64,000 nt of DNA, from positions 1,553,184 to 1,617,183 of the forward strand of contig CM039133.1 in the NCBI GenBank assembly GCA_022036555.1, in the 5' to 3' direction. Source of the DNA: Microstegium vimineum. Lineage: Eukaryota; Streptophyta; Magnoliopsida; Poales; Poaceae. Positions 24,051 to 33,999 of the stretch are shown here, one piece after another (positions within the stretch are counted from its first letter, which is position 1; each line of letters starts with the position of its first letter). The notes below the pieces were generated by a model, which worked only from the letters and a program-made list of their open reading frames with translations, did not search any database and was not told where the DNA came from. The position numbers and the translations under genes are program-made.

Positions 24051-25232
24051 GGGTTAATTGGATCCACACCATTACAACTTTACTGTTTTTGAAACACGTC
24101 ATTACTATTCAAGAAACTATGTTACTGCCATTAGAATTTTACACATGTTTAAGATACACCATTATATACGTTTGGAGGCGACTTAGACCCACTATCAGGC
24201 GTATAAAGGATATTGTATATCCATATGGACAAGATTGCCCACTTCCTCTCCTCTCTCACACTCACTGACACATGGGGCCCACTCATCAGTCTTCTACACA
24301 GACACTCTCTTCTCCATCTCCGGTCACTAAGTATGTACGGGGCCAATTGTGGTGGTGCTGCCACCACCGGTGAGAGCTGTCAGGCTAGTCACGCTGTGCT
24401 GGGCTACTGCGCGGCCGCAGGGCAAGCAGGCGCAGTCGGTAGCCAAGGCTACCCGCACTGCACCGTGTGGGGGCTTGCTGGCAGGACATGTGTGCCGCGC
24501 GACCCATCCGAGCTCAAATCCTCCATTTCTACTGCCATTCTTGACCCACTTGAGCTCAAATCCAGCACCAACGAAAGCCAACTCTAGCACATTGACCACC
24601 ATCCTCCTCCTCTCTGCTGCGTACATGGGTATTTTTGCAAAATGACTTTCTTCTTCCTTGGAACGGCCATGGCTGTCGAGAGGCATCCTATGCAGGGGCC
24701 AGCCGAGGCTGCTCCGACCAGCCGTCAAGCGCGCGGGTGGCGTAGAACCGAACGGCGAAAGCGTCGAGGCCAGCGTGGACTGCCCAGGAAGGCGGCGGCG
24801 GCGGCCATGCCGTTCCATGGAGGCACTGCAGCACGCGGGGTGGAGCCGGGGATGTGATGCGGTGCGTGGAAGTCGGCATGGCGGCACCGGCTCCGTCTTC
24901 TAGCCTCGAGTCTCACCCAGCCTGCGCTAACACCAGACCTCTTCACCTTGAGCGCCATTGTCAGCGTCGTGCTCACCCGTGGGAAGAAGAAAGAAGATGA
25001 GGGAAGAAGAAAAAGAAGGAACTGACGAGTGGCCCCATGTGTCAGTGAGTGTGAGAAGGGAGAGGAAGGGGACAATCTTGTCCATACGGATATACACTAC
25101 CCTTTATACGCCTGACTGTGGGTTCAAGTCGCCTCCAGACGTACATAATGACATATCTCAAACATGTGCCGAGTTCCAATGGTATGCGCTTCAAAAACAG
25201 TAAAGTTATAATGACACAGATCTAATTAACCC
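24051..25232. mobile_element. Pack-MULE-like element, 1182 bp
   Basis: A perfect 9-bp target duplication TTCATAATA at 24042-24050 and 25233-25241. Long inverted repeats of roughly 215-230 bases begin GGGTTAATTGGATC and end GATCTAATTAACCC; both arms include a GGCGTATAAAGG/CCTTTATACGCC segment and a CTCACTGACACATGGGGCC/complement segment. Between the arms (about 24330-24960) the base composition turns strongly GC-rich, unlike the flanks. That is the mark of Mutator-like elements that have captured host sequence. The longest internal frame (24887-24327, minus) has no family features I recognise, so no captured gene is named. Confidence 0.88.
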
Positions 25233-25399
25233 TTCATAATATAATTGCCCACTACTTTATGCAAACCGATATGTGAATGTATATAAGGGGGCTAAAAGTT
25301 AAAACATATCTTTCACGACTTTATTAAAATGTGAACAAAGTTGAGTAATTTAAATCTGGTGAACAAATCAAACAACCCTGAGACTTAAAATTTTCCTCC

Positions 25400-26010
25400 A
25401 CTTTTTTTTTGTTAAGTTTCCCATCTGTGCACAATTTTTTTTACAACTTTCCTTTTTTTTAGAAAGTTACAAAGTTATACTCATAACTTTTAGTTATATC
25501 TGATGGAACAAACTTTGTATATATAACTTCAACATATACAATCAACGTGACAAAGTTATGCGTATAACTTATACATATAACTTACTATATGATAAAATGA
25601 TACACATAACTTTTATGCAAATATTTTGCAAAACAAACTTATCAACATAATTTCTTAGAAACCTACAAAAATAACTTAGATATATAACTTGATGAATGAC
25701 TAAGATGTAAAGTTGAAACTATAAGTTATATTTAAGAACTTAGATGTAGAAATTAATGTCATAGCATAGTAGGAATATGAAAACTATGTACAAAAATAAC
25801 TATGTAGTATAACTTATTTGTCTATTAAATTATGTAAAAAAATGTATCAAAAAGTTATGATAAAAATTATGGCGATAAATTTTGTTCTACAAAATGTTAT
25901 ATTGTCAAAGTTGTTAGTATAAGTTGTAAAAATAAGTTATGTCCTGTAACATATACATATCACCTATAGTTACTTTTTAAAAATGAAAAGTTCTATATAT
26001 TACCTTTTTT
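25400..26010. repeat. AT-rich quasi-repeat built of AAGTTAT/ATAACTT words
   Basis: Over about 600 bases the heptamer ATAACTT or its complement AAGTTAT recurs many times on both strands at irregular spacing. No coding potential. It is probably transposon-derived but no ends can be defined. Confidence 0.5.
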
Positions 26011-26059
26011 TCTAAATAAGGAAAGTCACCATAATGCAGTGAACGGTCGCCTGAATAGA

Positions 26060-26345
26060 ATTGGGAATCTAGACGGTAAAATGGACACCAAAAAGTATAT
26101 TTATACCATTCCTAATTAATAAAATAGTTAATTTAGTAAAAAGTACACTCTACTACTTCGTTAATTAGACATCCAAATATAGACATCCTCTGCTTCATAT
26201 TTCTCACTAGCTAAAGATGGAGAGTGGAGTTTGCTCTGTAGAGTGCACACAAGATATCGTGAAACTGTTAAAGGGAGAGAGAGCAAATTCTATTCAAAAT
26301 GAGTCTCCGAACCATGATTTAGAGAATGAGTTTAACAAAACCTCT
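26060..26345 (+). repeat. Start of duplicated block A3 (partner from about 46120)
   Basis: A short segment, including GACGGTAAAATGGACACCA and later GAGTTTAACAA, resembles 46135-46210 in the same orientation. The block is then split by three transposon insertions and resumes at 32101. The match is weaker than in the resumed part. Confidence 0.45.
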
Positions 26346-26347
26346 TA

Positions 26348-26705
26348 GGGGCCATTTGGATCCCTTCATTTGGAGGAATTTAAATCTACCTTAATAAATT
26401 AAGCCATTTCGCATGGAATTTGACATTCCACCACTTTCTGAAGTCCATAATTAAGCCTATCTCAAATTCATAGGGTGAGAGATGGAAATTGATTCTATAG
26501 ATCACCATTCCCTATTTCTATTTGCACCTTATAACATGTTGTTCAAACTCCCTCTCCTACAATAAAAATATAACAAATAAGTATGTCTCATATAGTGAAC
26601 AATAATATGCAATTATAATCCATATACAATCATATTTTCTTAATTAATATGTCTCTAAATTATGATTATTAAAATGAATTCAATTCCAGGGATCTAAATG
26701 GGGCC
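26348..26705. mobile_element. Tourist-like MITE, about 358 bp
   Basis: Inverted ends GGGGCCATTTGGATCCC and GGGATCTAAATGGGGCC enclose AT-rich non-coding DNA. Flanks are TTA and GTA, so the target duplication is imperfect. Confidence 0.7.
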
Positions 26706-26722
26706 GTAGAGATATTCATAGT

Positions 26723-26974
26723 GTGTGTTTGTTTTGGCTTTTTAGTAGTTTGTACCTATCAGTAGCTAAAACAAACAGCCCAATTGTTGAGTTAGTTTCA
26801 AAAAGCTAGAAAATTGGCTTCTGTAAAAATATACTAAAAATTGGAAAACATGTTAAAAAAATTTCTGGTATTTGGTGTGTTGAGTAACTAAAAAACTATT
26901 ATAAAAGTTAACATAAAAATTTAAAACTAGTAGCTAAAAGTTAGCCAATAACTACAACTGAAACAAACAAGCCT
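26723..26974. mobile_element. Probable short MITE
   Basis: TGTTTGTTTTGGCT at the left is mirrored by AACTGAAACAAACAAGCC at the right, with AAAAGCTA/TAGCTTTT-type words inside. I could not confirm a target duplication. Confidence 0.45.
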
Positions 26975-27197
26975 GCCCTTGCTATCTCCTATGTGGTCAC
27001 GTGAGCTCGCATCATTTGCTATCCGAGTGGTACTACTCAATTAATGAGTTTATAAGAATATTGTTGAATGGATTGCGTGACCACATCTTGAGCTACAAAA
27101 TCAGACTCATTTTTTAGACGGTTGCATAGCCGGTATGTAAGAGCATCTCTATATCATCAATAATCCATCCCTAATTTGATGGTATTGGTGGTCACTA

Positions 27198-30100
27198 AAT
27201 GTAACGATCTCAATTTTCCTCGAAGGAAAAATCCACAGATACGAATTATAATATGATAGTCTCGAAGATCATCCCATCGCATTATTAAATTACAGCCGAT
27301 AATCAAAGTCATACACGAATTCTGAAATTAAAGAGTACATTAAGAGTATTTATTTATTACATCGCCACCTGAGCGGAATCACATGAGCACGCAGCATGTA
27401 GAACAGCGAAGGGAAGCGTAGATCTTCAGCATCTCCGATTTGAGCGCAACACGAAACCCTACTCCTCCGGGTAGACGTCCTCGAACTCGTCCTCCGGCTC
27501 GTCACCTAAACCAAAATCTTTCAGTACGATTTGTACTGGCCACTGGCTCCCACCCTATGCTTTGCTTTTGCTTTGTGGAAAGTGGTATGCAAGGGGTAGA
27601 AAAGAGAGCTATATTTGGTTGTGGTTTTCCTATGCAGGTTTATTAAGTAATAAAGTAATAATAAGTTGTATATCAAGTTTTAACACATTTCCCACACATC
27701 CATCCCATCCACACACATCTCACCACACACATCTCACTCTCTAGGCGACAAGACGACTCACTCATGTCCTTGTCTTAGCGGCTCACAGCCGGATCCTACA
27801 AAACCCAGGGGGAGAGAAGAAAGGACTCATCTCACTACTCAAGAGAAGCATAAGTCAAGGGAATGTCCATAACCGGGGACACGACTATACGTATAAATCG
27901 ATCAACTCTGCAGAGTGTGTGCACCTGTACCCACAAGATCACCATCATCGACCGTGGCCGCAGTCCAGGCTGACAACGGGCTATCTCCCGATCCGGAACG
28001 ATACCATCTTGCCACTCAGCCCTGGGGCTCCCCGGCGCACCGGCAAACTGAGACTGGGAGACGCAGCACCTGGCCACCGTGGTACTGCGCATCTAGGATG
28101 GTACGGGTCTCAACACCGGTACCACCCACCCTATCACCTAATAGCCTGGCAGTAATGGCATCGTCCAAACCGATAGACATATGTACCCCGCCCATCAGGG
28201 ACGAGTGGTGTGCACGAATGTTCCCAAGTTTCCGGTCCACTTGATATCAGGTCCTAGGTAGGATTAGACAGGCCATCTCCTCAAGTCGGGGTACTCCCCC
28301 GTGCCATCACAGCACCACTATCCCGGGGCTCGCCCCGGGATCTCCTCATATCACATGTACCCGCCACAGGTACCTCACGTGGGGATGCCCAGGTCACACC
28401 CCCGTCAAGACTCGTCATCCGGACTCGTCGTAGAACCTGCCCGATCGACTTGACCCTCACCACACACCCAAGACACACGCCAAGATCTCCCTAGTTGTTA
28501 ATATATCATTTAGTGGCACACCGTGCCTAATCCACGCACAAGCAAGTCCTCTAAACAGCATCAAGGTAAAAGCATGAATAGAGCATGTGACATGGTAATA
28601 TAAGCGGTGTCTATCCTATGAGCGGGTGTGCAGGGGTAAGGTTGCGACAAGGTAACGACTTTTCAAGCAATCTACCATGCAACCTATTCAGAGCATTTGC
28701 ATAAAATAAAGCACTAGCAATCTACTCAAGATCATGATATGACTAATGGGTGCTACGAGATGGGTGGGACGTGGCACCTGTCCAGTCGTCGCCGGCGTCC
28801 TCTGTGTAGTCTGGGTCCTCCTCCTCAACGGTTGGCTCCTCCGGGTCTAAATCGTAACACAACCCACGACTTAGACAATTCTACGGATAAACACAAGGAT
28901 GCAATAGAGAACAATAAGACCCAAAATCACTCAAACATGAGCCTAAAACCTAGGGTTTGGTTTTAGAATGATTTGGACACCAAGTTAGCATTTTTCCGAA
29001 AAGGTATGAATTTACTAAGAATTTTTCTAGCTCATTTTCATGTTAAAACAAAAGAGAAAGGGATGGGGATGGGGTTTGGGCCGGCTGGCTGGTTTCCTGG
29101 GCTCGGTGGCCTGCTTACTATTGGGTCGTGCCGGTTCTGAGGCCCGGAGGCGCACGGCCCATTTCACCCTTCTATCTTCCTTCCACCACCCTCTCTTCCT
29201 TGGGTCTGCCTCATGTCAGAGGCCCACCTTCTCTCTTTGGCTGGCTCGTATGGCACTGGGGGGGGGGGGGGTCGATTCGCGGACATGGAGTGGTGCAGCG
29301 CGGGGCTTGAGGGGGGGTCGATTCGCGGTGGACAGGGAGTGGCGCGGCGCGAGGGCTCTGGGGGGGTCGATTCGCGGTGGACAGAGAGTGGCGCGGCGTG
29401 AGGGCTCAAGGGGGGGTCGATTCGTGGTTCACCGTGTGGACGAGACCGAGGTGGCTCGGGGGGTCGATTTGCAGTGGACAGAGAGTGGCGCGGCGCGAGG
29501 GCTCAAGGGGGGTCGATTCGCGGTGGACAGAGAGTGGCGCGGCGCGAGGGCTTGAGGGGGGCGTCGATTTGCAGTTCACCGTGTGGACGCGACCGAGGTG
29601 GCTCGGCCCTCCGTGGCCAAGGGGACTGGGGCATCTACCGGCTCTCCTATCCCGGCGGCTGGGTAGGCGTTGCGACGACGGACCTCGACGGCTCCTCCCT
29701 GGCGAGCGGGGCGACCGGATTGCCGTGGAACGGGGGTGACACGGCGGTGCTCCTGGTGCTCGACTGCGTCGGCGAGGCGTACGCGGACAGCGCGGACGGT
29801 TAGACGTGGCGTGGCAGAGTAGAACGCGCACGACGCGGCGGCGTGTGCCTCGGTCCGCCGCTCCGGGGCGTCGAGTGCGGTGGGGCTCCGACGGTCAAGG
29901 CGGTAGGGGGGGTCCGATCGGCTTCAACCGGCTAGGTGGCTTGGTGTGTGCGGTGGCGGCGATGCTTGACGGCCGGTCCTTGACGTGAGAGGTGGCCAAA
30001 GCATGGTGGAACGGCTGCAACAAGACTCGGCATGGCGGCGGCGGCATGACGACCGTGGTCAGGGCGCTGGGAGGGTCCTTGGGTTCTGCCGACTCCACGG

Positions 30101-31498
30101 CTAGGCGTGCGAGGCTGTGGTGCTGCTCGACGGCCTATCCTCGGCGAACGAGGTGACCGGAGCGCCGCGGAACGGCCGCGACATGGCTGTGCTCACGGAG
30201 CTCGGCCGCGCCGGCGAGGCGAACGTGGCCGGCTCGGCTCAGGGCCTTTCGATGGGTGTGTGTTCGCGGGTGCCCTGGGGTCGGTGGAAATCTCGGTGGG
30301 GTCGGTTGAAGCTCTAGGTTCATGGCGCGGGGTGAACGTGTCCTCGCCACAGCCGGGTCTGGCCATGGCGAGCGTGAACGGTGCGGAGAGGGGGTGTGGC
30401 ACGGCCGGGTGACTCACCGTCGGTGGCGGTGAAGAGAGGCTAGCGGTGCAGTGGCGTGCCGTGTAGAGCCGCAACGCCGATGTAGTCGACGTCGCGGAAC
30501 TCCCGACGAGCTCCGACGGCGGCACCGGGGCGGGTCCTTCTTTTTCTCCTCCTCCCTCTTCTCCCTTCCTCTGGCTGCAGTTTGGTGCGGTTGTGGCCAC
30601 TGGTGGCGGCGGTGGATGGGGAGAGGCACGGCGCGAGGGCTCTGCCCCCTTTTTATAGCCTAGCCTGGCTATGGCAGGCGTGAACGGCGCGGATGGGGAG
30701 TGGAGGCGGATGGATGGCGGATATGGGGTGCCTGGTTGGGGTTTTGGAGGAGCGGGGGCGAACGCGGACGGCGGGGCGCTCCCAATTTCGAACGCCGCTG
30801 GTCAAAAGAGCTCTGTCGCGGCATCATCATGGCAGGCGGGCGGCGTCACCACGTGACGCTGCGGCTTGGCGTCGAGCGGGGGCGGTTGCAAGGGGAGGCG
30901 CGATGTGCGGGCGCTTCGGTGGCTTCCAGGTGGGGCTGCGCAGCTGCGGGTGGGAGCGGCCACGGCGCTGCTCTGCCCTGCTCTGTTCTGCCGAGAAAAG
31001 CAGAGGAGAGGGGAAAAGAAAAAGGTGGGAGGTGGGGGATGACAGGTGGGTCCCCTGGGCCCACTTGTCAGCGAGGCAAGGAGAGGGGGCGGGGGTGACG
31101 TGTTGTGGTGTGATGCTCGGCTGGGCCGCGTCCTGCTGGGCCGGCGCACAGGCGGGGGCGGGGCTGGGCCGGTGGAGCTGGGCTGCCTGCTGGTCTGCTA
31201 GCCTAGGCTGGATGCTCTCAGGCCAAGCCCTCTCTCTCTCTTTCTCTTTTTTCCTTTTCTCTTTTAATAAACCAAGACAAGTTAATTAGCTAATTTAGTT
31301 AACACCCAAAACTCCATAATAAGCAAAACAGAGTTGAGTTAACATTAACATGCTATGCAACTATAACTAGTACTATTGGGTTCTACTTGTGCAACTAGGT
31401 AGGGTTTCCTATCATGACACACACACCAACATGGGCTATGCAAGGGAAAATTTTAAAATGTTCGAATTTTTGTGTGTTTTGAAAACTCGGGTTGTTAC
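27198..31498. mobile_element. Nested transposon of uncertain class (LTR-like ends), 4.3 kb
   Basis: It begins TGTAACGATCTCAATTTTC and ends GAAAACTCGGGTTGTTACA, that is TG...CA with short inverted ends as in grass LTRs. Flanks are CTAAA and CTAAT, a 5-bp duplication with one mismatch. No second LTR, integrase or reverse transcriptase could be found. It could be a very long solo LTR, a non-coding retrotransposon derivative or an unusual DNA element. The interior is sharply GC-rich from about 29.0 to 31.2 kb with a minisatellite at 29.26-29.61 kb. Many overlapping open frames there reflect base composition and repeats, and I do not call them genes. Confidence 0.55.
29263..29612. repeat. GC-rich minisatellite, about 7 units of 48-50 bp
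   Basis: Units start with a G run and GTCGATTCGCGG or GTCGATTTGCAG. Two unit types alternate: one continues TGGACAGAGAGTGGCGCGG, the other TTCACCGTGTGGACG. The array begins with a G tract near 29263 and degenerates by about 29612. Confidence 0.85.
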
Positions 31499-32219
31499 AC
31501 TAATACTGCTTTTTTTATAATTTTTTATGAATGATATGTGTAGCATATCACATCTTCCCCCATGGTAGTTTGTATATAAGATTAGAATTTTTATTTTCTC
31601 TTTATTTGTTTCCTTTTCTCTCTCCAACGGGACGTCTTCTTTCATGGCCCACACTGTGTCCTTTACAACTCGTTGTTTCTCTTCACCTTCCATGGCCCAC
31701 ACTGCATCCTTTACAACTCGCACTTCTCTTCACCCCTCCGCAGCGCAATATGGACGACACCCACAAGATCATCCTCCTAGGCATCGCTGCCATGGCCACC
31801 ACCTATAAGCTCCTCTTCCCTACCATGGTGTCCCAATTCCACCTAGAAGTTGTGAGCGGCTCGGAAGACGATGAGCATGGTGGTGTGGTGTGATGTAGAG
31901 AAGAGGGAAAACTAAGAAGTGGCAATTATTGTGGTGTCCAGTGAGATGTAACTCCCTTTTTTTAAAAGGGGGTGGAGATCGATTTTTTTTAGTAAAAAAG
32001 GAGAGCTATTGGGAACTATTTGAGCAAGAAAAAAGACGTGTGTCTTCGATAACATTTTTGGAACACAAAGGATGCCATTAGGAACTACTAGAGATGCTCT
32101 AAGCCTCGTTAGCCATGTTGGGTGTGCCCAAGGAAGGCTTACCCTCTTGTGAGTGAAAAATGGATGTGTACCACTATTTTTATTAAATGATGTGTACCCT
32201 CTGTCAAAGATAACTTGTT

Positions 32220-32900
32220 TGTTACTCCATAGACCAATAATGGGTATCTAAAAATTCGCCTTTCTTGGTTGGAGTCAATTCATCGCTGCCATCAAATCTC
32301 CCAAGATATATGCACAACTTATGGTAACTAAAAACACAATATGGAGCCCACATGGGAGCACCTTTTTTTAATGATTTCCGAGTACCCAGTTTATCTTGAT
32401 AAATTTGAAAGTAATTTTGTAACAGCTTTCGTAATAAATAAAAAATGATAAAAGCTACACATTCACCATTCACAAACACCAGACCCTAGAAGAAAACAAA
32501 TGTTTCAAAATCAGTGTGCCAACCTCCGGTAGCGATAGGGCCCACCGCACCGGCATACTACACCCAACGAGGTAGCCAGCGAAGAAGGGAGAAAGACACA
32601 TCACCGCACTTCTTCCCACCACGTTCCTTCTCCCTTCCCTTCCCTGTCCCGACCCGATCTCCCACCACGTTGGGACTCGGGATCCTCCTGCCTCCTCACC
32701 CGGTCGTCGCTGCCGTCCCGTTTGTCGGAACCATGGACAGCATCCAGGGCCTCCTGCCCCATGACTTCGGTGTGCGGCCGTAGGGCAAGGCTGCCCCCAT
32801 GTCCGGGGCTTCCCGCTCCACCGGATCCGCCGCTGGTGCCAGTATTGGTACCACCGCATGGGCCAGCTACGGCAGATCCACCCCAGCGCCCTCCGCATTT
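32220..32900 (+). pseudogene. Truncated duplicate of the auxilin-like gene (promoter plus start of exon 1)
   Basis: This stretch matches the upstream region and first exon of the auxilin-like gene at 46.25-47.57 kb: TTTCTTGGTTGGAGTCAAT, ATGATTTCCGAG, GCCAGCGAAGAAGGGAGAAA, CCCGACCCGATCTCCCACC and the start codon context are shared. The ATG at 32733 opens MDSIQGLLPHDFGVRP, then a TAG (32781-32783) stands where the intact gene has CAG. Similarity stops near 32900, inside exon 1. Since non-transcribed upstream DNA is included, it arose by DNA duplication and not by retroposition. It cannot make an auxilin. Confidence 0.88.
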
Positions 32901-33999
32901 TGTATGAGCTCGTGGGCCTCATCATTCGTTTCTTAGACAGGCATAGTCAATATATGAGCAGCGGTGTAGGTATCTGACACTAAGGCAATAAAGATATATG
33001 CCAGAAGATTGGTATCCAACACTATATGCTGCTATGACTGATCCGAAGCAAACTTTAGAAAAGCTTAACAATTTGTTGTATGTATTATCAGGTGGAACAA
33101 GCACATCAGCTGATTAGTTGAACATAATGTCCCAAGATGTAAGGAAGGGGTTATTGCTGCTCTAGCATATCTAAAAGACCTTTTGAACTCTGAACAAAGG
33201 GCTTGGTGCTTCATTAGCATCTTGAAATCGTTCATCGAGCGCTCATGAATTTTGTGTTCATTCCAATAAAAAATATGTGTAGTCAATTTTGGCAATGGTA
33301 TAGGAGGGGCAAAATAATTTCCTATTTTTCATTACAAATGTTATGAACAACTTGGTCGGTTACTATAATTGTTTTACTTAAAAAAATGCACTGGCTAGTC
33401 ATATGCTATATGTGATTGAACATACACAATATATATTTGGGATAGCATTATATTAAAACAATATTGTGCAATGTAAAGATTATGTGTTACAAAAAGATAA
33501 AGGAAAATTTTGTATCATAAACAAGCATTGGAAGTAAAATTAGTCTTCACGGTGATGAATTGCATTCAGGATATAATCGAAGCATTCATGAGACCATAAA
33601 CAAGCATTGTAATTGTAAGTAAAACAAAATTGTGCAATGTTGTTGCATTGATGATGAGAAGGCTAAAATTATGTTGAACTCATGTCATTCACGAAGAAAT
33701 TGCAACGTAACTAGTGTGTCATTCACATAGAAATAGACAGATCCTGCAAAACAATTAAAGCACATTTTCTTGAGAGAGCACAAAAGATTAATTCATACTA
33801 GAATACAATTGCAAGTCATTAGATAATGTCTTCTCATGCATGTCTCATCGTGGTAATATTAAGCCATTCATGTTAATTCCAGTGACCCCTAAACTGGTCG
33901 TACGATGACCAATTAGGTTACACAGGGGGGACGACAAATAGCTAGTCCAAATAAATAAAGTGCTACATATATTATCCAGTCTCTCAATGAACCATTTAT
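32901..33999. other. Non-coding stretch, origin unclear
   Basis: No gene seen. A phrase around ATAAACAAGCATTG occurs twice (about 33518 and 33596), suggesting a small local duplication. A (CT)n run at about 34005-34024 overlaps the 3' end of the next gene. Confidence 0.4.

Larger units (their letters stand above)
27141..32099. mobile_element. PIF/Harbinger-like element split by a 4.3-kb insertion
   Basis: Ends GAGCATCTCTA and TAGAGATGCTC are perfect inverted repeats, flanked by the 3-bp duplication TAA (27138-27140 and 32100-32102), as expected for PIF/Harbinger elements. Without the nested insertion (27198-31498) it would be about 660 bp. The right part contains a near-direct repeat of CATGGCCCACACTG and TCCTTTACAACTCG (31643 and 31690) and a small plus-strand frame from the ATG near 31750 to 31893 with no recognisable family. 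No transposase is seen. Confidence 0.75.

Noticed and set aside
24327..24887. 186-codon minus-strand frame inside the Pack-MULE
   Set aside because: No recognisable domain; overlapping frames on the other strand are equally open. Kept only as possible captured sequence.
29040..31290. Many long open frames on both strands in the GC-rich core of the nested element
   Set aside because: They overlap in several frames, follow a minisatellite and GC-rich composition, lack conserved motifs and have no splice structure.
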